Shown: one piece after another, positions 25,212-37,148 of the stretch
Layout: every line of letters starts with the position of its first letter
Position numbering within the stretch: the stretch's first letter is position 1
Source of the DNA: Sarcocystis neurona
Taxonomy: Eukaryota > Apicomplexa > Conoidasida > Eucoccidiorida > Sarcocystidae
Length of the DNA stretch: 64,000 bases
Assembly: GCA_000727475.1 (NCBI GenBank)
Contig: KL647288.1
Span: 6,103,414 to 6,167,413 of the forward strand
Reading direction: 5' to 3'
The notes under the pieces: generated by a model
What the model was told of the DNA's origin: nothing
What the model saw: only the letters and a program-made list of their open reading frames with translations
The model's database searches: none
Made by a program: the position numbers and the translations under genes

Positions 25212-28200
25212 CTACACATGTTTCTCCTCAGCCTTCGTCAATTCTTCTTCCGGACTAACCAGCAGTAGCTGCGCAGTAACGTCATCGTTTTCGGGTGTAA
25301 TGGGAAGGAAGGCAGTGGGACTGAGAAGTGCGTAGGCGTCCGCGGCCAACCCTGTGTCTGGAAGTTGCTGGATGTCGCTGTGGTTCGTTTGCTGTGTTTG
25401 CAGAATGACGTTCCGTTCTACAGCCTTTCTGTGTCGTTCATTATCTGTCTCACTGCATGCTTCGCCTTCGTTCACTACGGGTGCCGACGATAGCAGCAGC
25501 TGCTCGAGTCCTTGCCGTACCTCTTCCTGATGCTGTCGGCTCAACGGTCTGTGTAGCTGTGACAGGGAGTGCGGGCTTACAGAAAAGGTGGGAGCTATCA
25601 AATCAAATCCCGTGCTACAACTACTGTCATACACTGAGGGAGATACTTCCTTACCAGTAAAGGCCGCTCCTAAAGACAATACACCTGCGCCGCTCGAGCA
25701 GCTGTTCCATAATTCTCCCAGTGAGCCTCCACGTGACCGCTCGAGGTTGCTCGCCTCAGCGAAACTCTTCGATTGCCCTGAATCCCCCTTATATGATAAA
25801 GTGAGCTTTGTCCCCGTATCAAACAAAGCAACTCCTTTGCTCTGGCAGATGTTCGTTGAGTGTCCATTCATCTGGTCGGGTTGTTGGGCGCCTTGCGTCC
25901 ACATCACCCTTGATTTTGCGAAAGCAACAGATTCTGACGGTGAAGTTGCAGCGTGCGACGAACCCTCCAGAATCCCTTTTTCTCTATCAAAAGTATGTGA
26001 CGCTGCCGTCCCATGTGAAGCTGCCTGTGCTGAAAGTACAACGGAGAGCCCGCTTTTTTCTTCCGCTGTAAGTCGTGCATTCTGCGAGTTCCTTCGAACC
26101 TGTATCAGACCTTGCTTTTCCTCCACGGCTTGTCCGCAAGTGCGCCGATGGACGGAGTCCTCTACAAAAATTTGAGACTCTACGAGGTCGAGGGACTCCA
26201 CTTGCGTGCTTGAAGCCTCAGCGACAGGTAGGCGTACGTCACATTTTTCTAGTGGACGCAGTTTAGCTGACATGGTTGATGTCTTCAGTGACGTTCGCCT
26301 TTTCTCTTTTGATACAGCACTACTGGACGCCCGCCGCCCGGAACCCTTGTTAACGCTGTTTTTGCCACCACCGGCGAGACCGGCCCGCGCACAGTTCGCG
26401 CCAGACGCAACACGGTTCACAGTTCGGTGTGCCAACGAAGTGTTTGCGTGGGGGCTCGCTGGGCGGTAGGGCAAACGCACAGATGAGACAACGATCTCGG
26501 GAAGGTCATTAGTTGCAGCACCGCCCCCTCTACACTTCCGGGGTACTTTCTCTTCGTAGGCGCGCCGTGCACGTTCGAAAGCTTCTCTATTACCCCATTT
26601 CTCTACAGAGAAAGCTTTCCACCCAGGGTGCCCGTCAGCGTACCAGCTGGCTGCCCAGAAGCGTTTGGGGCCTACAAGCAAAAAACAAGAGAAAGAAGTC
26701 AAACGGTACATGTAGTCCGGCTTTGATGACGGATACTCACGCAGGAAGACAAACGATTCGTGCTACGTTGGACCTCTTTGTAGGCTGACCTCTCGTAAAC
26801 TGGAAAACGCCTGGCTGTTTCGTTTTATTATGACGTGTAGTTCTCATCGCAGCCGTATGCTGCTGACAATTTATGTTAGGATTCGTTTCTGCAGGTCCCG
26901 CCGCACGAAGCATTCCCTTAGCCGCCTCCTTGGAAAACCCTTGTTCGAAGCGCGTTACTGAGGGGCAGGTGCCCTCATCGCTTAGGTTCGCATATTGCTG
27001 TGCGCCTGAAATCAGGGATTCTCCCTGTAAGACTTCAAGGGAAAGAGCCGGTGCGCGCGTGCTCGAGGTTGTTCGTGCCATCGATGGCAAGGCACGACGA
27101 GCCTCAACGTCGAGATCGCAGTCATACTGACTGGCGCTGTTGGTACTTGATTTGTTGCCTGCATGTTTCAACTTGTCTTGCGCAGTCTGCACGTGCGGCG
27201 CACTCAACAAAAGGCTGCCCGATCTGCTTCTGGCATGTGTAAGAGATTCACCCGTCGCCACACTCGGCGGGGCGCCGCTGATACTGTCGCCGTTCTCTGA
27301 AAACGCTTGGGTCTCCTCCCTTTGCGGGTCCGATTCCAGGGTCAGTTCGTCTGAATGAGAAACTTTAGATGAGAAAGTCTCCATCAACCGTGTCCCCTGA
27401 GAGGATCCTGAGGCGCTCGCTGGGCTGTCACTGTTATATTTTCCAGCGCGCCTCAGGCACGCAAGATCGCGTCCCTCATCTACTTTGACGGTTCCATGCT
27501 CTCTCTTCGCCGCATCTCCTGCTCCTAGTTTATGCCACCCTAATTCTAGAAGTTCGCCTTCTTTACTACACGGGGGGAAATGTCCTTCGTTTGCCGTCTC
27601 GGCTGTGCCGGCGACGTTTGCCTCGACTAGTTGTCTTGCTGCTGGCACGGCGCCCTTCTTGTTCTGACTGGATGAGGCATTTTCAGACCTGATGTCGAGG
27701 TCGCTATCACCTGGAAGTCAGTAGCGAACAGCAGCCACGCAGAACCGACGAGCCCAGTGCTCGTACGGTAGAAAGCGACAGTTTCAGAAAGCTGGCCCAC
27801 AGCAGCGTATCACCTTTAAGCCTTCAAAAATGAAGCAAGAGCCGTCCCTGAGACAAGACCCCCTGCCCTTATACACCATTTTGTACGCGCACTGGGAGGA
27901 TGACAACTTACTTGTTCCTGCCGCATGTGTAATGCTTCGCCTGCGTTGTCGTTGCACTTGTCGCTGCAAAAGCATCCTCCGGGAGACGACGGAAGGGCGG
28001 GGCTTCCTGTAGACGTCCTTGCCATCGTCTACAGCAGAACTTCCAGCTAGATTAATTTTCAACTTTCCTCGCCGTAGTCCTTTCGCGTTTCCTGTGGCTG
28101 TCGTGCATTCTCCTCGTGAACGGCCAGAAGTGCTTGCTTCTAGCGGCTCGGCGACCCCGCTACACCCCGTGCACGCGGATTTCGCTCTTTCTGGCGCGTC

Positions 28201-31200
28201 CCAGTGCAGAGTTCCGCCAGCAGAAGAGTCGAGTGAGCACACCCTACTTTCCTCTGCCAATCTGGTGCTACCGACAGTGGTTGAACCGTCGCTTGCGAGC
28301 GCGTGAGGCTGTCTCAGTCGATTTTGTCCGAGCTGGTGGTGTGCGATCCTCTGGGAACTGGCCTCTGGACGTGAACTGTCACAGCGCTTCTCCGGCAGGT
28401 GCGTATCAGGGTTAGCTGGAAATCGCGATGCACAGCCGGTCAGAACCTTTGGAGTGCATCTCGCGTGCGACTCACAGAGGCGGTGAGATGTCAGTCCTGT
28501 TCGTTGTTCTTTCTGATCTCCACCGCCAGCATCGCAGCCTAAAGCTTCTTTCTGACCGCACTCACACCCAGCGTTGCCACGCCTGTAACTTGAACAACAC
28601 GCGGACGAAGATATATGCGAACAGCTGCAAGAGACGCCCCTGTAGTACGTCGAAATAGGGTGGCAGTGCTGGTTACCACAGCAGTAAGGAGGGGCACGCT
28701 GTTGGCCACAGGCTGCCTCACTGGTGGACCCTCTACCGTGGGCTGTTTCGTCGCTTGCGCATGCAGAACTACACGGCTTGCTCTGAATGGAAGTGAGTGG
28801 CCGTGCAACAAGAGGGACCGGCAGGTTTCGTCCGGCGCTGCTGAAAACTCCCGAAGTCTTTGCGTCCTGAGAAGAGGAAGGTGTCACGTTGTTGCAAGCT
28901 GCGGGCTTGTCGGCATTCCGCGTTGCCGCGGTCGTGTCCGAAGCGAGCACTTGTTGGAAATCAAAAAACTTCTGCAACGGAGACTGCCGGAGGACCTTCT
29001 GCGGCTGGACGTGGTGTGTGAGGCCCCCCACTTGCGAACGCTGTGTAAGCTGCAGAATCCGTTGCTGCAGCTGGGGGAGGGGTGTAAACATTGATTCAAG
29101 GATTTGTGCTTTTGCTGCAGGAACCGCAAGAGATGAGAGAGTCCCACAGAGCTACAGGGTGATAGCTGCTTACACCATTCGCCCTGCTTGACGTGTGTAA
29201 ATGCAATTTCACATGCATTCTGATCGTGCAGTACAAAACGTTATGACTTCTCACCTCTTGTGTTGCTACTTCCTTGACGCCAGGCATCCCTAAGTCCGTC
29301 AAGGGCTGCCAGCACATAGTGGATCCTACGACAAGACACCAGAAACAAAGGATCTTGGTTGGTCAATCGTGATGTGCACATCAGGGTGAAACAGTGGTCA
29401 ACTACCTCAAACGATACTCACAGGCAAGCGCACGTACGTGGGGGGCCTTTCCTGAAGTATTGGCGCGCTGCTGAGACCACTGCTACTTTTCACAAGCACC
29501 GGGAGGTCTGCATGATGTCCGGCTCTTCCCCCCGACTTCGGGGTTGTGAACGTAAAAAGTGGGGAGCCAAAAACAGGGATCAACGTCAGGCAGTCTGCAT
29601 GAGGAGAGTTGTCTTTTGTGACCCGGCGATAGGCACAGATTACAATACGTACTTTTTCGCATCCCATTTTTCGGGCTGCAGAGCAATCTGTCTCCGACGT
29701 TTCCTTGTCGCTTCCGCCGCATCCAAGTCAAAGGTTGGCAGCCTCTGGTATTTCGCGCTCCTTGCACCGCCTGATTCGTCGATGATCTCATGAACTGGTA
29801 TCCCGGGAAGGCCTTTCTCGCCACAGGGCAGCTGTCCCTTTTGAGCGCATCCTTTCTCCGCAGTCAAAATCCTCGTGCTCTCTTGCCTCCCAAGAAGCTC
29901 TGCTTCCGACGGAAAAATGGCAGCGGCATCTCCGTGGAGTGTACTCTGAAGGTTTTTTCCACCGTTTTCAGCAGCCGGCAGATGTCCGTATGGTTGCTGC
30001 GAAAGCTGTTGCTGTCCTTCACCAACACCACTTCGTAGGCTGTTCAGAGTAGCAGCACTGTTTTGCCTTCCAGGTGAAGCAGTCTCGTTCTGGCAGGTGC
30101 CTCCCAGAAGTACGAATTCAAATATGTAAAGTTCTTCCTTTCTTTCAGCAGCAGTCAATAGCAGGAAACACTCCCGATACGCCGCAAGGAGTTGCTGCTC
30201 TGCAAGAGCTGCAGCATCCCGCACACTGGCCATTTTCGAGTCTCTCGGGCAGCAACGCCCCCATACACCACACCGACAAGGACTGCCGTAGCACAACCGG
30301 CGTACCGGCCTACCTTCGGCAGCGAAGGTAGGCGGATATGGGCGACGTCCCTTCACAGTTGATGGGCAGAGTGCCGGCAGCTTCTGTGTCATCTTGGTGA
30401 GAGGCTCGTTTGTGCTTGCACTATATGGTTTACCGGTTGAACAGTTTAGCATGCATACTGTGCTCGTACAGCTGCAATCGCTGCCCATCAACGGGCTGAT
30501 CCCACAGCTAGCACTCCGAGATTTGTCGTCGTCACCGTCGGCCACCGCGTCCGCCTCTCTCTGGCATTCGCGGGCGAGAGAAGCTGCAGCGCCCGGTTGA
30601 GGCACAGTGGACAGTGAGGGTCTTCTCAGGGCAGCTAATAAAGGAGCGGCAGGACAGGGCCCAGCTTCCAAAGACCCCTTTGAGCTTGCAGTCACATCAA
30701 GCCTTCCTGCTCGGTCCCCGTGCTGGACGCGACATATGGTTGTGCCACGAGGCACGGCATCAACACTAGGTTCCGGCGCGACCTGCCGCAAGCTCATAGT
30801 AGCGGGGTTAGGCCGGCCGTGGGGATCAGAATCACCAGCATCCGAAAGAAGCGATCCCGACTGTACGGCCGGGTCCTGCTGTGCCTCTTCCTGCACTATT
30901 TTTTCTTGAAGGATATTAGCAGCAGCTGCCCGCGTCGCCTTCTGCCTAGCTACGTCTTGAAGCCGCACTTGTGGATCTCGTCTTGGAGCTCCACTTAAAC
31001 TCGTGAGAAAACTATCTGGCCGGACCGCTGTCACCCGTGCATTTGGTCGACTTTGTAGATTTTCTGCCTGTCTCCAATTTCGCGAGGGCTTGCCGGACTT
31101 ACACGACTCTCCACCCGAGACATTCACCTCATGAAGGGATGCTCCTGCTTTCTGACCAGCGCTGACATGCTGATACCCAGTTTCGAAAAACGAACTTGAG

Positions 31201-34200
31201 ATAGCATTTCCAGATGGCGGACTTTTCTCACGACAGTGGCACGAGACAGAATACACTTCACAGGCTTGACACGGACTTTTATTAACGCGCCGACGCTTTG
31301 ACCCGATCACGTCACTTCCAGTGACTTCTGTCATGCTACTGAGTTGGGCGTCGCTGGATCCTACCCTTATGTGCTGGTGTTGCTCCTGTCTGACGCGCTT
31401 GATAAGCATCTTGAAAATGCTCCTCAGGGAAGCCGCAAGCAAACAACGAACTTGCAAGTTTGAGGCGTTCGAATCGCCTCCACTGTTACCAGTAGAGCCA
31501 CGTGTCTCGCTGCCTACGGCCAGTAAATTTCTGGGCACGCAGCCTTGTACTCCTGGGGAAGACCAATCCCTCGGGACACTGCTCGCCACCGTCACACCTG
31601 GATTTGCGCCTGTGAGGTTTCCGGGCGGACGGGCTTGTCTCCCACTGGTCGCGTCCCTCAGGGAGATCGTCAGCAACGTGCCCATCCTACCAACTGCTGC
31701 TGATGCTTCCGGCTGGGCTGCTCCGTCTGGCGTTGCTCCGGGGAGAGCTGCAGGAAGCCCCAACCTCGAGGCTGTCTTGCACAAAGACCTATCACTCTTG
31801 CTGGACCTAGCCGCGGCGTGTGAGCGAGTCACCGCCGAATCGTGAGGCCCCACAGCAGCAGAATGTGCAGCAGGCGGTAAAGGAGAACGAAGGGCGAAAC
31901 AGGTGGTGGGCGAAGCCATAGCAGAGGACTGCATAGCAGGTCCATTCGCTTCACCAAGTCCCTGAGTAATGAAGGCCGACACCGTTGAGCGGTCCTTTGT
32001 ATCCTTGCAGGGTGTACCTGTGTCTATAGTGTTGGAGCGTACTGCATCAGCATGAGAGATCGCAGTCACACTTGCTTGAGGCCCCAGTGCCTGTTGATGC
32101 GCTTGTTCGGTGACAGCAGACTTGGTATGTTGAGATGCTGTCACCGGCTGTGGACTTTCTTCTGAAACTGTCTCTACAGGAGACTGCCACCGTGTTGAAG
32201 TTGCCGTGCCTACCAGAGAAGAAAGAATGCTTCCTGAAAGAAGTGCAGGAAATTTCCTCTCAAGGGAAGGAGGAGGACATGGTTTGGGTGCAAGGAACGG
32301 TTTAGCGCCCGTTGGGGGATCCTGTTCTCTGTTGGCTTCTGCCGCTACATTGTGTGCGGTCACTAGGCCTTCTTTTGATATAGGCATTCCGACAGAGCCT
32401 TGGAGTGACCCAGGAGGCAGACGGGCATAAGGCAGGGAAGATTCAGCTGCAGGAGAGAGGGACACAGAAGGGGTCCCAGAAGAACGAGTAGGGGAAGTGG
32501 CACAAATACGCTTAGCAGGAAGTGTTTTATATACAGCACGAGTGAAAAAATCCCTACAATGGGGAAGTAAACAAGAAGAGTACGCCTTGGCGCAGCTGTG
32601 CTGGGCTGCCGGTGAACGGTCTGAGGTGGAGGTGAGGCTAGAATGATGGAAAGTACCCGTTTCCACTGATGGCGAGAAAGACGCTGGAGAGCAGGAGAAT
32701 AATGCGGACCCAGATGAACTCGATGACGTTACCGTAGATGGAGTCTCTGCCGTTGCTGTTGACGTGGGAAGCAACGATTCCGCGTGTTTGGCGCGCGCGT
32801 CAGCGGCAAAGACGGACGGCTCCAGCGGCGACGGAAAAATGGATCGTGACTTTGAAACTCCTGCACAGGATACAACCTCGTCCTCTGCAATTGCTGCACT
32901 GCCTGCTCCGGTCGCTGTGCGCCCGTCTGCAGAGTCGGCCGCTAGGAGCAGTGCCTGCTGGCACGCTTCGCTACTGTCACAGCCCGGGATACAACGTGTC
33001 TTCTTACGTTTCTCTGTGGACGAAGCAGAAGTGTGCCAGCTGAGCGTCCCACACTTCATGGATGTGGTCTCAAGGATGCGTTGTGCCAAGCGGCTGCTGG
33101 AGTCCGCCACGTGGTCGTCGGACAAAACCACTGTAGCCGGCGGGACAAACGGTTGAGATTGCAGTGATGGGAGAAGGGACTCCAGATCCAAATCAGACGC
33201 AGGAAACGCAGACAGCCGTTCCCTTGCCAAAGGTGGAGGCAGTAGGAGAGCGGAACAGTCCGTGGAGTCAAAAAGAGTCAAAAGACTACCGCATCGGTGC
33301 TTATCAGCTGAGGCCGCCAGTGATCTTCGAGCTGCACTGGAAGCTGTACCCTCCTGTTGTGAAGATTCACTCGCGGCGGTGACTGTATGTGTAGTTGCCG
33401 CCGGAGTCTCCGTGGTCTCCCGGTTGTCAGCTGCGCCGCCGTATTTCGGCAAAACACACTTATCCCTGGCGAGCAAAAAAGCACCCGATGCAACTATTTC
33501 TTCTTTATCGGCAGCCGCCACATCCGTGATGGCGTCTGTGCCTTCGTGGCCGAAAGCTGCTGCAGTAGGCAGTGTTTTCTTCTGGTCATCCGCTGCGACG
33601 TGGACCTGAGTTGCGTCGCCTGGAATACGCTTCATTGAAACACAAGTTGCGACGGTGGCGGAAGTGCAGGCTATTCCCCTCCCAGGTGACGCAGCAGCTT
33701 GTGTTGAAGCTCCTGTCACAGGCCTCCGGCCGGTCGACGGATTATTGTCTTCAGGGGTGACGGGAGACGAAGTGCCAGCAGTACTGTTTCCACCAGAAGA
33801 GCTCTCCTGTTTTAGTAAAGCAAGTGTGGTGGTTGGATAGACGGAATCGTGGGTTTGGGCTGCAGTGTCTGACGCTCCCGGGGACAAACCTGGTGAAGGG
33901 CAAGCGAGTGCGTCAGCATCCACTACTATGTTCTTGTCCTTCGCTTCAGTCAAACTGAACGTTCTGCCGAAGGTCACGCTTGCTACTGACCCTTGTGCAA
34001 GCAACTCGGCTTTTTCGTCGGCCGCATCCGAACCTTCAGGACTGCTGTTGCGTGTCGACGCGGCCCTGCTCGAGGATTTAGCCACAAATGGGGTCCCCCG
34101 TGCTGCGTCGCCTTCTGGTGCAAGTGAGAGGCCGCCCGCTGCCCCTTCAGCTCGTACGCAGACGGTGGTCGTAGCGGAACTGCAGGTTAGACTTGTAGAA

Positions 34201-34681
34201 TTCACGTCGCCTGAAGAAGGGGCATCACTCGGTTGCGTGCACGCTTTGCAATTGTCTTCTACTCGACTCGTTGCCCCTCTTGTCCTGCTATTCGTAGAGG
34301 TGGCTGCAATCAATGCAGCTGTAGGGGCCTCTGTTTGCTGCATTGTTGACAGCGAAAAAGGATACAAGGGAGATGTAGTGGAGGATTCAACAGCCTGAAC
34401 GCTGTGTGAGGTACTCTTACAAGGTACATCCCTCACGCGGGAGAGGCGAGCTTTTGCAGCAGCGTGCTGCGCAGTTTCTTCCACGAGAGAAGGAGATGCG
34501 GCACGCCGTGGAAAATTTAGCAAGGGACAGCTCATCAAATGACCAGTTGAGGTAACCACTTGAGGGAGTGGAAACGAGGGGCTCGAGGAGGTGCTGCGAG
34601 GGGGGACAGGCATCCTGGTGGAGGGGCAGTCAAGTCTTTCCTGAGAAAGCCACTGAGCCACCGTTGCACCTAACAGGTAAT
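25212..34681 (-). CDS. Very large ApiAP2-family transcription factor
   Basis: Five exons join in phase: 34681-29653, 29325-29255, 29114-27912, 27710-26790 and 26671-25212 (TAG), giving about 2,890 visible residues. The AP2 domain spans the last intron: PGVFQFTRG at the end of exon 4, then PKRFWAASWYADGHPGWKAF and SVEKWGNREAFERARRAYEE in exon 5. This matches the family pattern (aromatic strand, W-x-A-x-W, K-x-FSV-x-K-x-G, A-rich helix). One AP2 domain is visible, at roughly residue 2,410 of the visible part. The rest is Ser/Thr/Ala/Gln-rich, apart from a helical segment in the small exon (IHYVLAALDGLRDAW) and Cys clusters near 31.2 and 30.3 kb. ApiAP2 proteins are the main sequence-specific DNA-binding regulators in Apicomplexa and act in the nucleus. 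The acceptor at 34681 has phase 1, so at least one 5' exon lies upstream. The exon 4 donor (GTCAGC) is weak but is the only one that keeps the AP2 frame. Confidence 0.86.
30308..30333. repeat. 11-bp inverted repeat inside the ApiAP2 coding exon
   Basis: The arms gcctaccttcg and cgaaggtaggc are perfect reverse complements around a 4-bp spacer (gcag). The hairpin lies within coding sequence. Confidence 0.9.
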
Positions 34682-35687
34682 CTGCTTTGTCATATTAGAA
34701 TCTAGGAGAGCTACTTGGTTGTTATGTTGTTATTGACCATGCGAGGGTCCGAGAGGCAACAGCTTGCGTGGCTGATTTTGGCCAGTATTAGCGCGCTGTG
34801 TTGTGATGCGTCTGTCCCTAGACACAACAGCGGGCATTCAACCGGCTTCCGTTTACCCGCTGTCTCGTATCGATAAGATCTGGCGCCTTAGAAGGTGACG
34901 AATCTATTGATTTGTTGCTTGCAAATTAACGGCGATTTCTTCCACTCTTTGAATACAGTCTAAATTGCGGCTGATGGTCTTTTCGAGAGAGACCGAAGAT
35001 CTACCGCGGGACGACAATATACATAATCTGCTATTAGACGGTCGTCTGTGAAGAGCGACTCCTTACGAAGTATACGTGAAGTCGTCTGGGTAACTGCAAC
35101 AAGCACGACATTCAACGTCGTAGATTACGCCGCCATTATGATATATGCAGTTGTTTACCTCTAGCACGGGCGGAGATGGCCATTCTTAGGAAATCTTTCG
35201 ATTGGAGGGCTTGAAGTGGTGTGCCCTTCGGTACACATTAGGAAGAGCACTCAGGCGCTGTCCCCTACGCCGTTCTATACGCGTTTCTGTTGACTTACCG
35301 TGCGGACGTCCTACAAGCGACTAGTATGCACCACCGAAAACCATTTTGCATGTTGTCACTCTTTTGAGGCGTAGCTACTCAGTGGACTAAAGGAGACTTC
35401 TACAGTTTCTGCATCCATACCGGAGGCACAACTTCTCCTAATAAGTAATCAGCTAGAGATACTCGATGCACTTATACGTGAGAGGCAATCAGAAGATTCA
35501 GGAACTAAAAGACTCACTATCTACCTGAGCGTATGCGCAGCTGTCGAACGACGCACGGTTACTCTTCTCGTCGCGTACTGATCTTGGTTGGTCTTTCATT
35601 GCCCTAGATCCGCTTCGCCGTTTTACTGGAGTGGACACTCTGCATTCCTGTAAAGCGGTGTAGGGTCTGGACAGTCGGAGTCAACCT
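34682..35687. other. Divergent upstream region of the ApiAP2 gene and a plus-strand gene
   Basis: About 1 kb with no open frame of useful length on either strand. It lies between the first visible ApiAP2 exon (minus) and the ATG at 35688 (plus). It may hold promoters for both and the missing ApiAP2 5' exon. No specific regulatory motif can be defended. Confidence 0.45.
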
Positions 35688-36645
35688 ATGGTCTTCTTGA
35701 GAGCTACGAGAGGAGGATCCGGGGCGTCACATGACGGCTGTATTCCAGCAGTAAAACACGAGGCATGTGCACACGTGAGCTCGACACAAAAAAATTCTCT
35801 TGTACAGAGCGATCGTTCCTGGTTGGAGGGCATTTGGAAAGGGAAGGGACAAGAAGTTGACAAGGGAAATGTGGGCAATCTGTACAGTTAGACTATCGTT
35901 TCACGCGCAACATCATCAGAATCGTGTACGATGGTCACAACGTTTTGAAAAGCCAAAAAATTGCCACACTCGGCATTCTTCACACAAATCACAGAAAGCC
36001 TGTACTAATTAGGGTCGAAGCCTGTCGGTATCGTTAACTCTATTTTTCTGAATGCAAAATAGTCCAAAAGGAAGCGGTTTGTTGACACGCAAAGGATATA
36101 CGGTTACTTCACGCACCAGTGTACCAGTTCGGGCCGGTTGACTGTAGTGATTGTTACTGGAGTGAATTTTGAGTTCTTCACAGACAGACACCTAATGGCA
36201 ACATCACTGGTACACACATAATGCGCGCGACACACTGCATTTCAAAGGACCAAATAAAAGTCTTCTACGACCACCATTACCTTGATGATAACTGGCTCTG
36301 GCACATCTCCGGTAGAAAGATTGCGTCCTTCACGCACTACAAGAAGAAAGCGAAGAAAGTCTACGCGAGTACATAAGGGGGGCGCAGATTCGCTTCAAAC
36401 GTCGAGGTTGTGGAGTATGCAGGACGTGTCTTACCCGAATTGTGGGAACTTACCAACAGCTGTTTTGCGTGCGCCTAACGGAGGGCGGCCAACGTGAAAC
36501 TCGTGCGAAGAGGACCGAAAACCCGGTTCACAAGGAAAACTCCGATGTGTTTCGGTCGTCCGTCCAGATAGAAGCGAGCGAAGACTGCAAGCATCAGTTC
36601 GGTGCCTACGCGTTCAAAGCGCACCCTTTTACTGTTGAACTCTGA
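35688..36645 (+). CDS. Small Cys-containing protein, two exons, function unknown
   Basis: Exon 1 (35688-35774) starts at ATG and ends at a strong GTGAGC donor. Exon 2 (36316-36645) follows an atctccggtag acceptor in the same phase and ends with TGA, giving about 138 aa. Exon 2 reads LHALQEESEESLREYIRG, then AQIRFKRRGCGVCRTCLTRI, and ends HPFTVEL. The CGVCRTC cluster (C-x2-C-x2-C) might bind metal. It is the only long frame here with no stop over 110 codons, though another frame (ATG 36221 to 36376) also looks protein-like. An additional middle exon cannot be excluded. I do not recognise the family. Confidence 0.5.
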
Positions 36646-36992
36646 CAAGCCCCGATCTCTCGCGGAGGACACGCAGAGTTGTGGTGAAAACAAAATTGTA
36701 TCAACGCGCTTTGTCGTCGCAGTGTCATCGAAAGTGCATACAACACAAACATTGTCGAATAAGTAGACAGGGTTCACGGAAGACCAGGTCGGGAACAGTT
36801 TTGCACGCAAATTGTCGTAACATTATTACAGAATCAGCAGCGTATACGCTCAACTTCAGCATGTGCCCCGCATGGTGAAACCTTCAAGCACAGTCAGAGG
36901 AGATTACAAAGCACCCTTTCTTGACTGTGTCCTGCGGTCTCTTTCAGGAAAAGTGCAGAACTTGCTTTTCTTCGGTTGCCTTTGCCATTCAG

Positions 36993-37148
36993 GTCAGGAT
37001 TCGATCCGCGCCACAGCACGGTCGCTGGTACACAATGGCTTTTCTCACAGACTTGGCAAGAGACATAGTGGCGCGTCTTCTCGTCACTACCGCTGAAAAG
37101 AGTGCAGAGGCTGCGCTTGCTGTGGTGAAAGTGATCACGCGCTTTCAC
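36993..37148 (+). CDS. Isolated coding exon of an unidentified plus-strand gene
   Basis: The exon is bounded by a pyrimidine-rich acceptor (tttgccattcag) and a GTGAGC donor, phase 0 at both ends, 52 codons. The core MAFLTDLARDIVARLL then TTAEKSAEAALAVVKV is a clear amphipathic helix. It may belong to a gene whose next exon lies near 37.43-37.56 kb (reading about KEDEERQRGCLWIRY or an alternative frame), but phases do not settle the join. An internal ATG at 37035 could also be the start. Confidence 0.4.
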
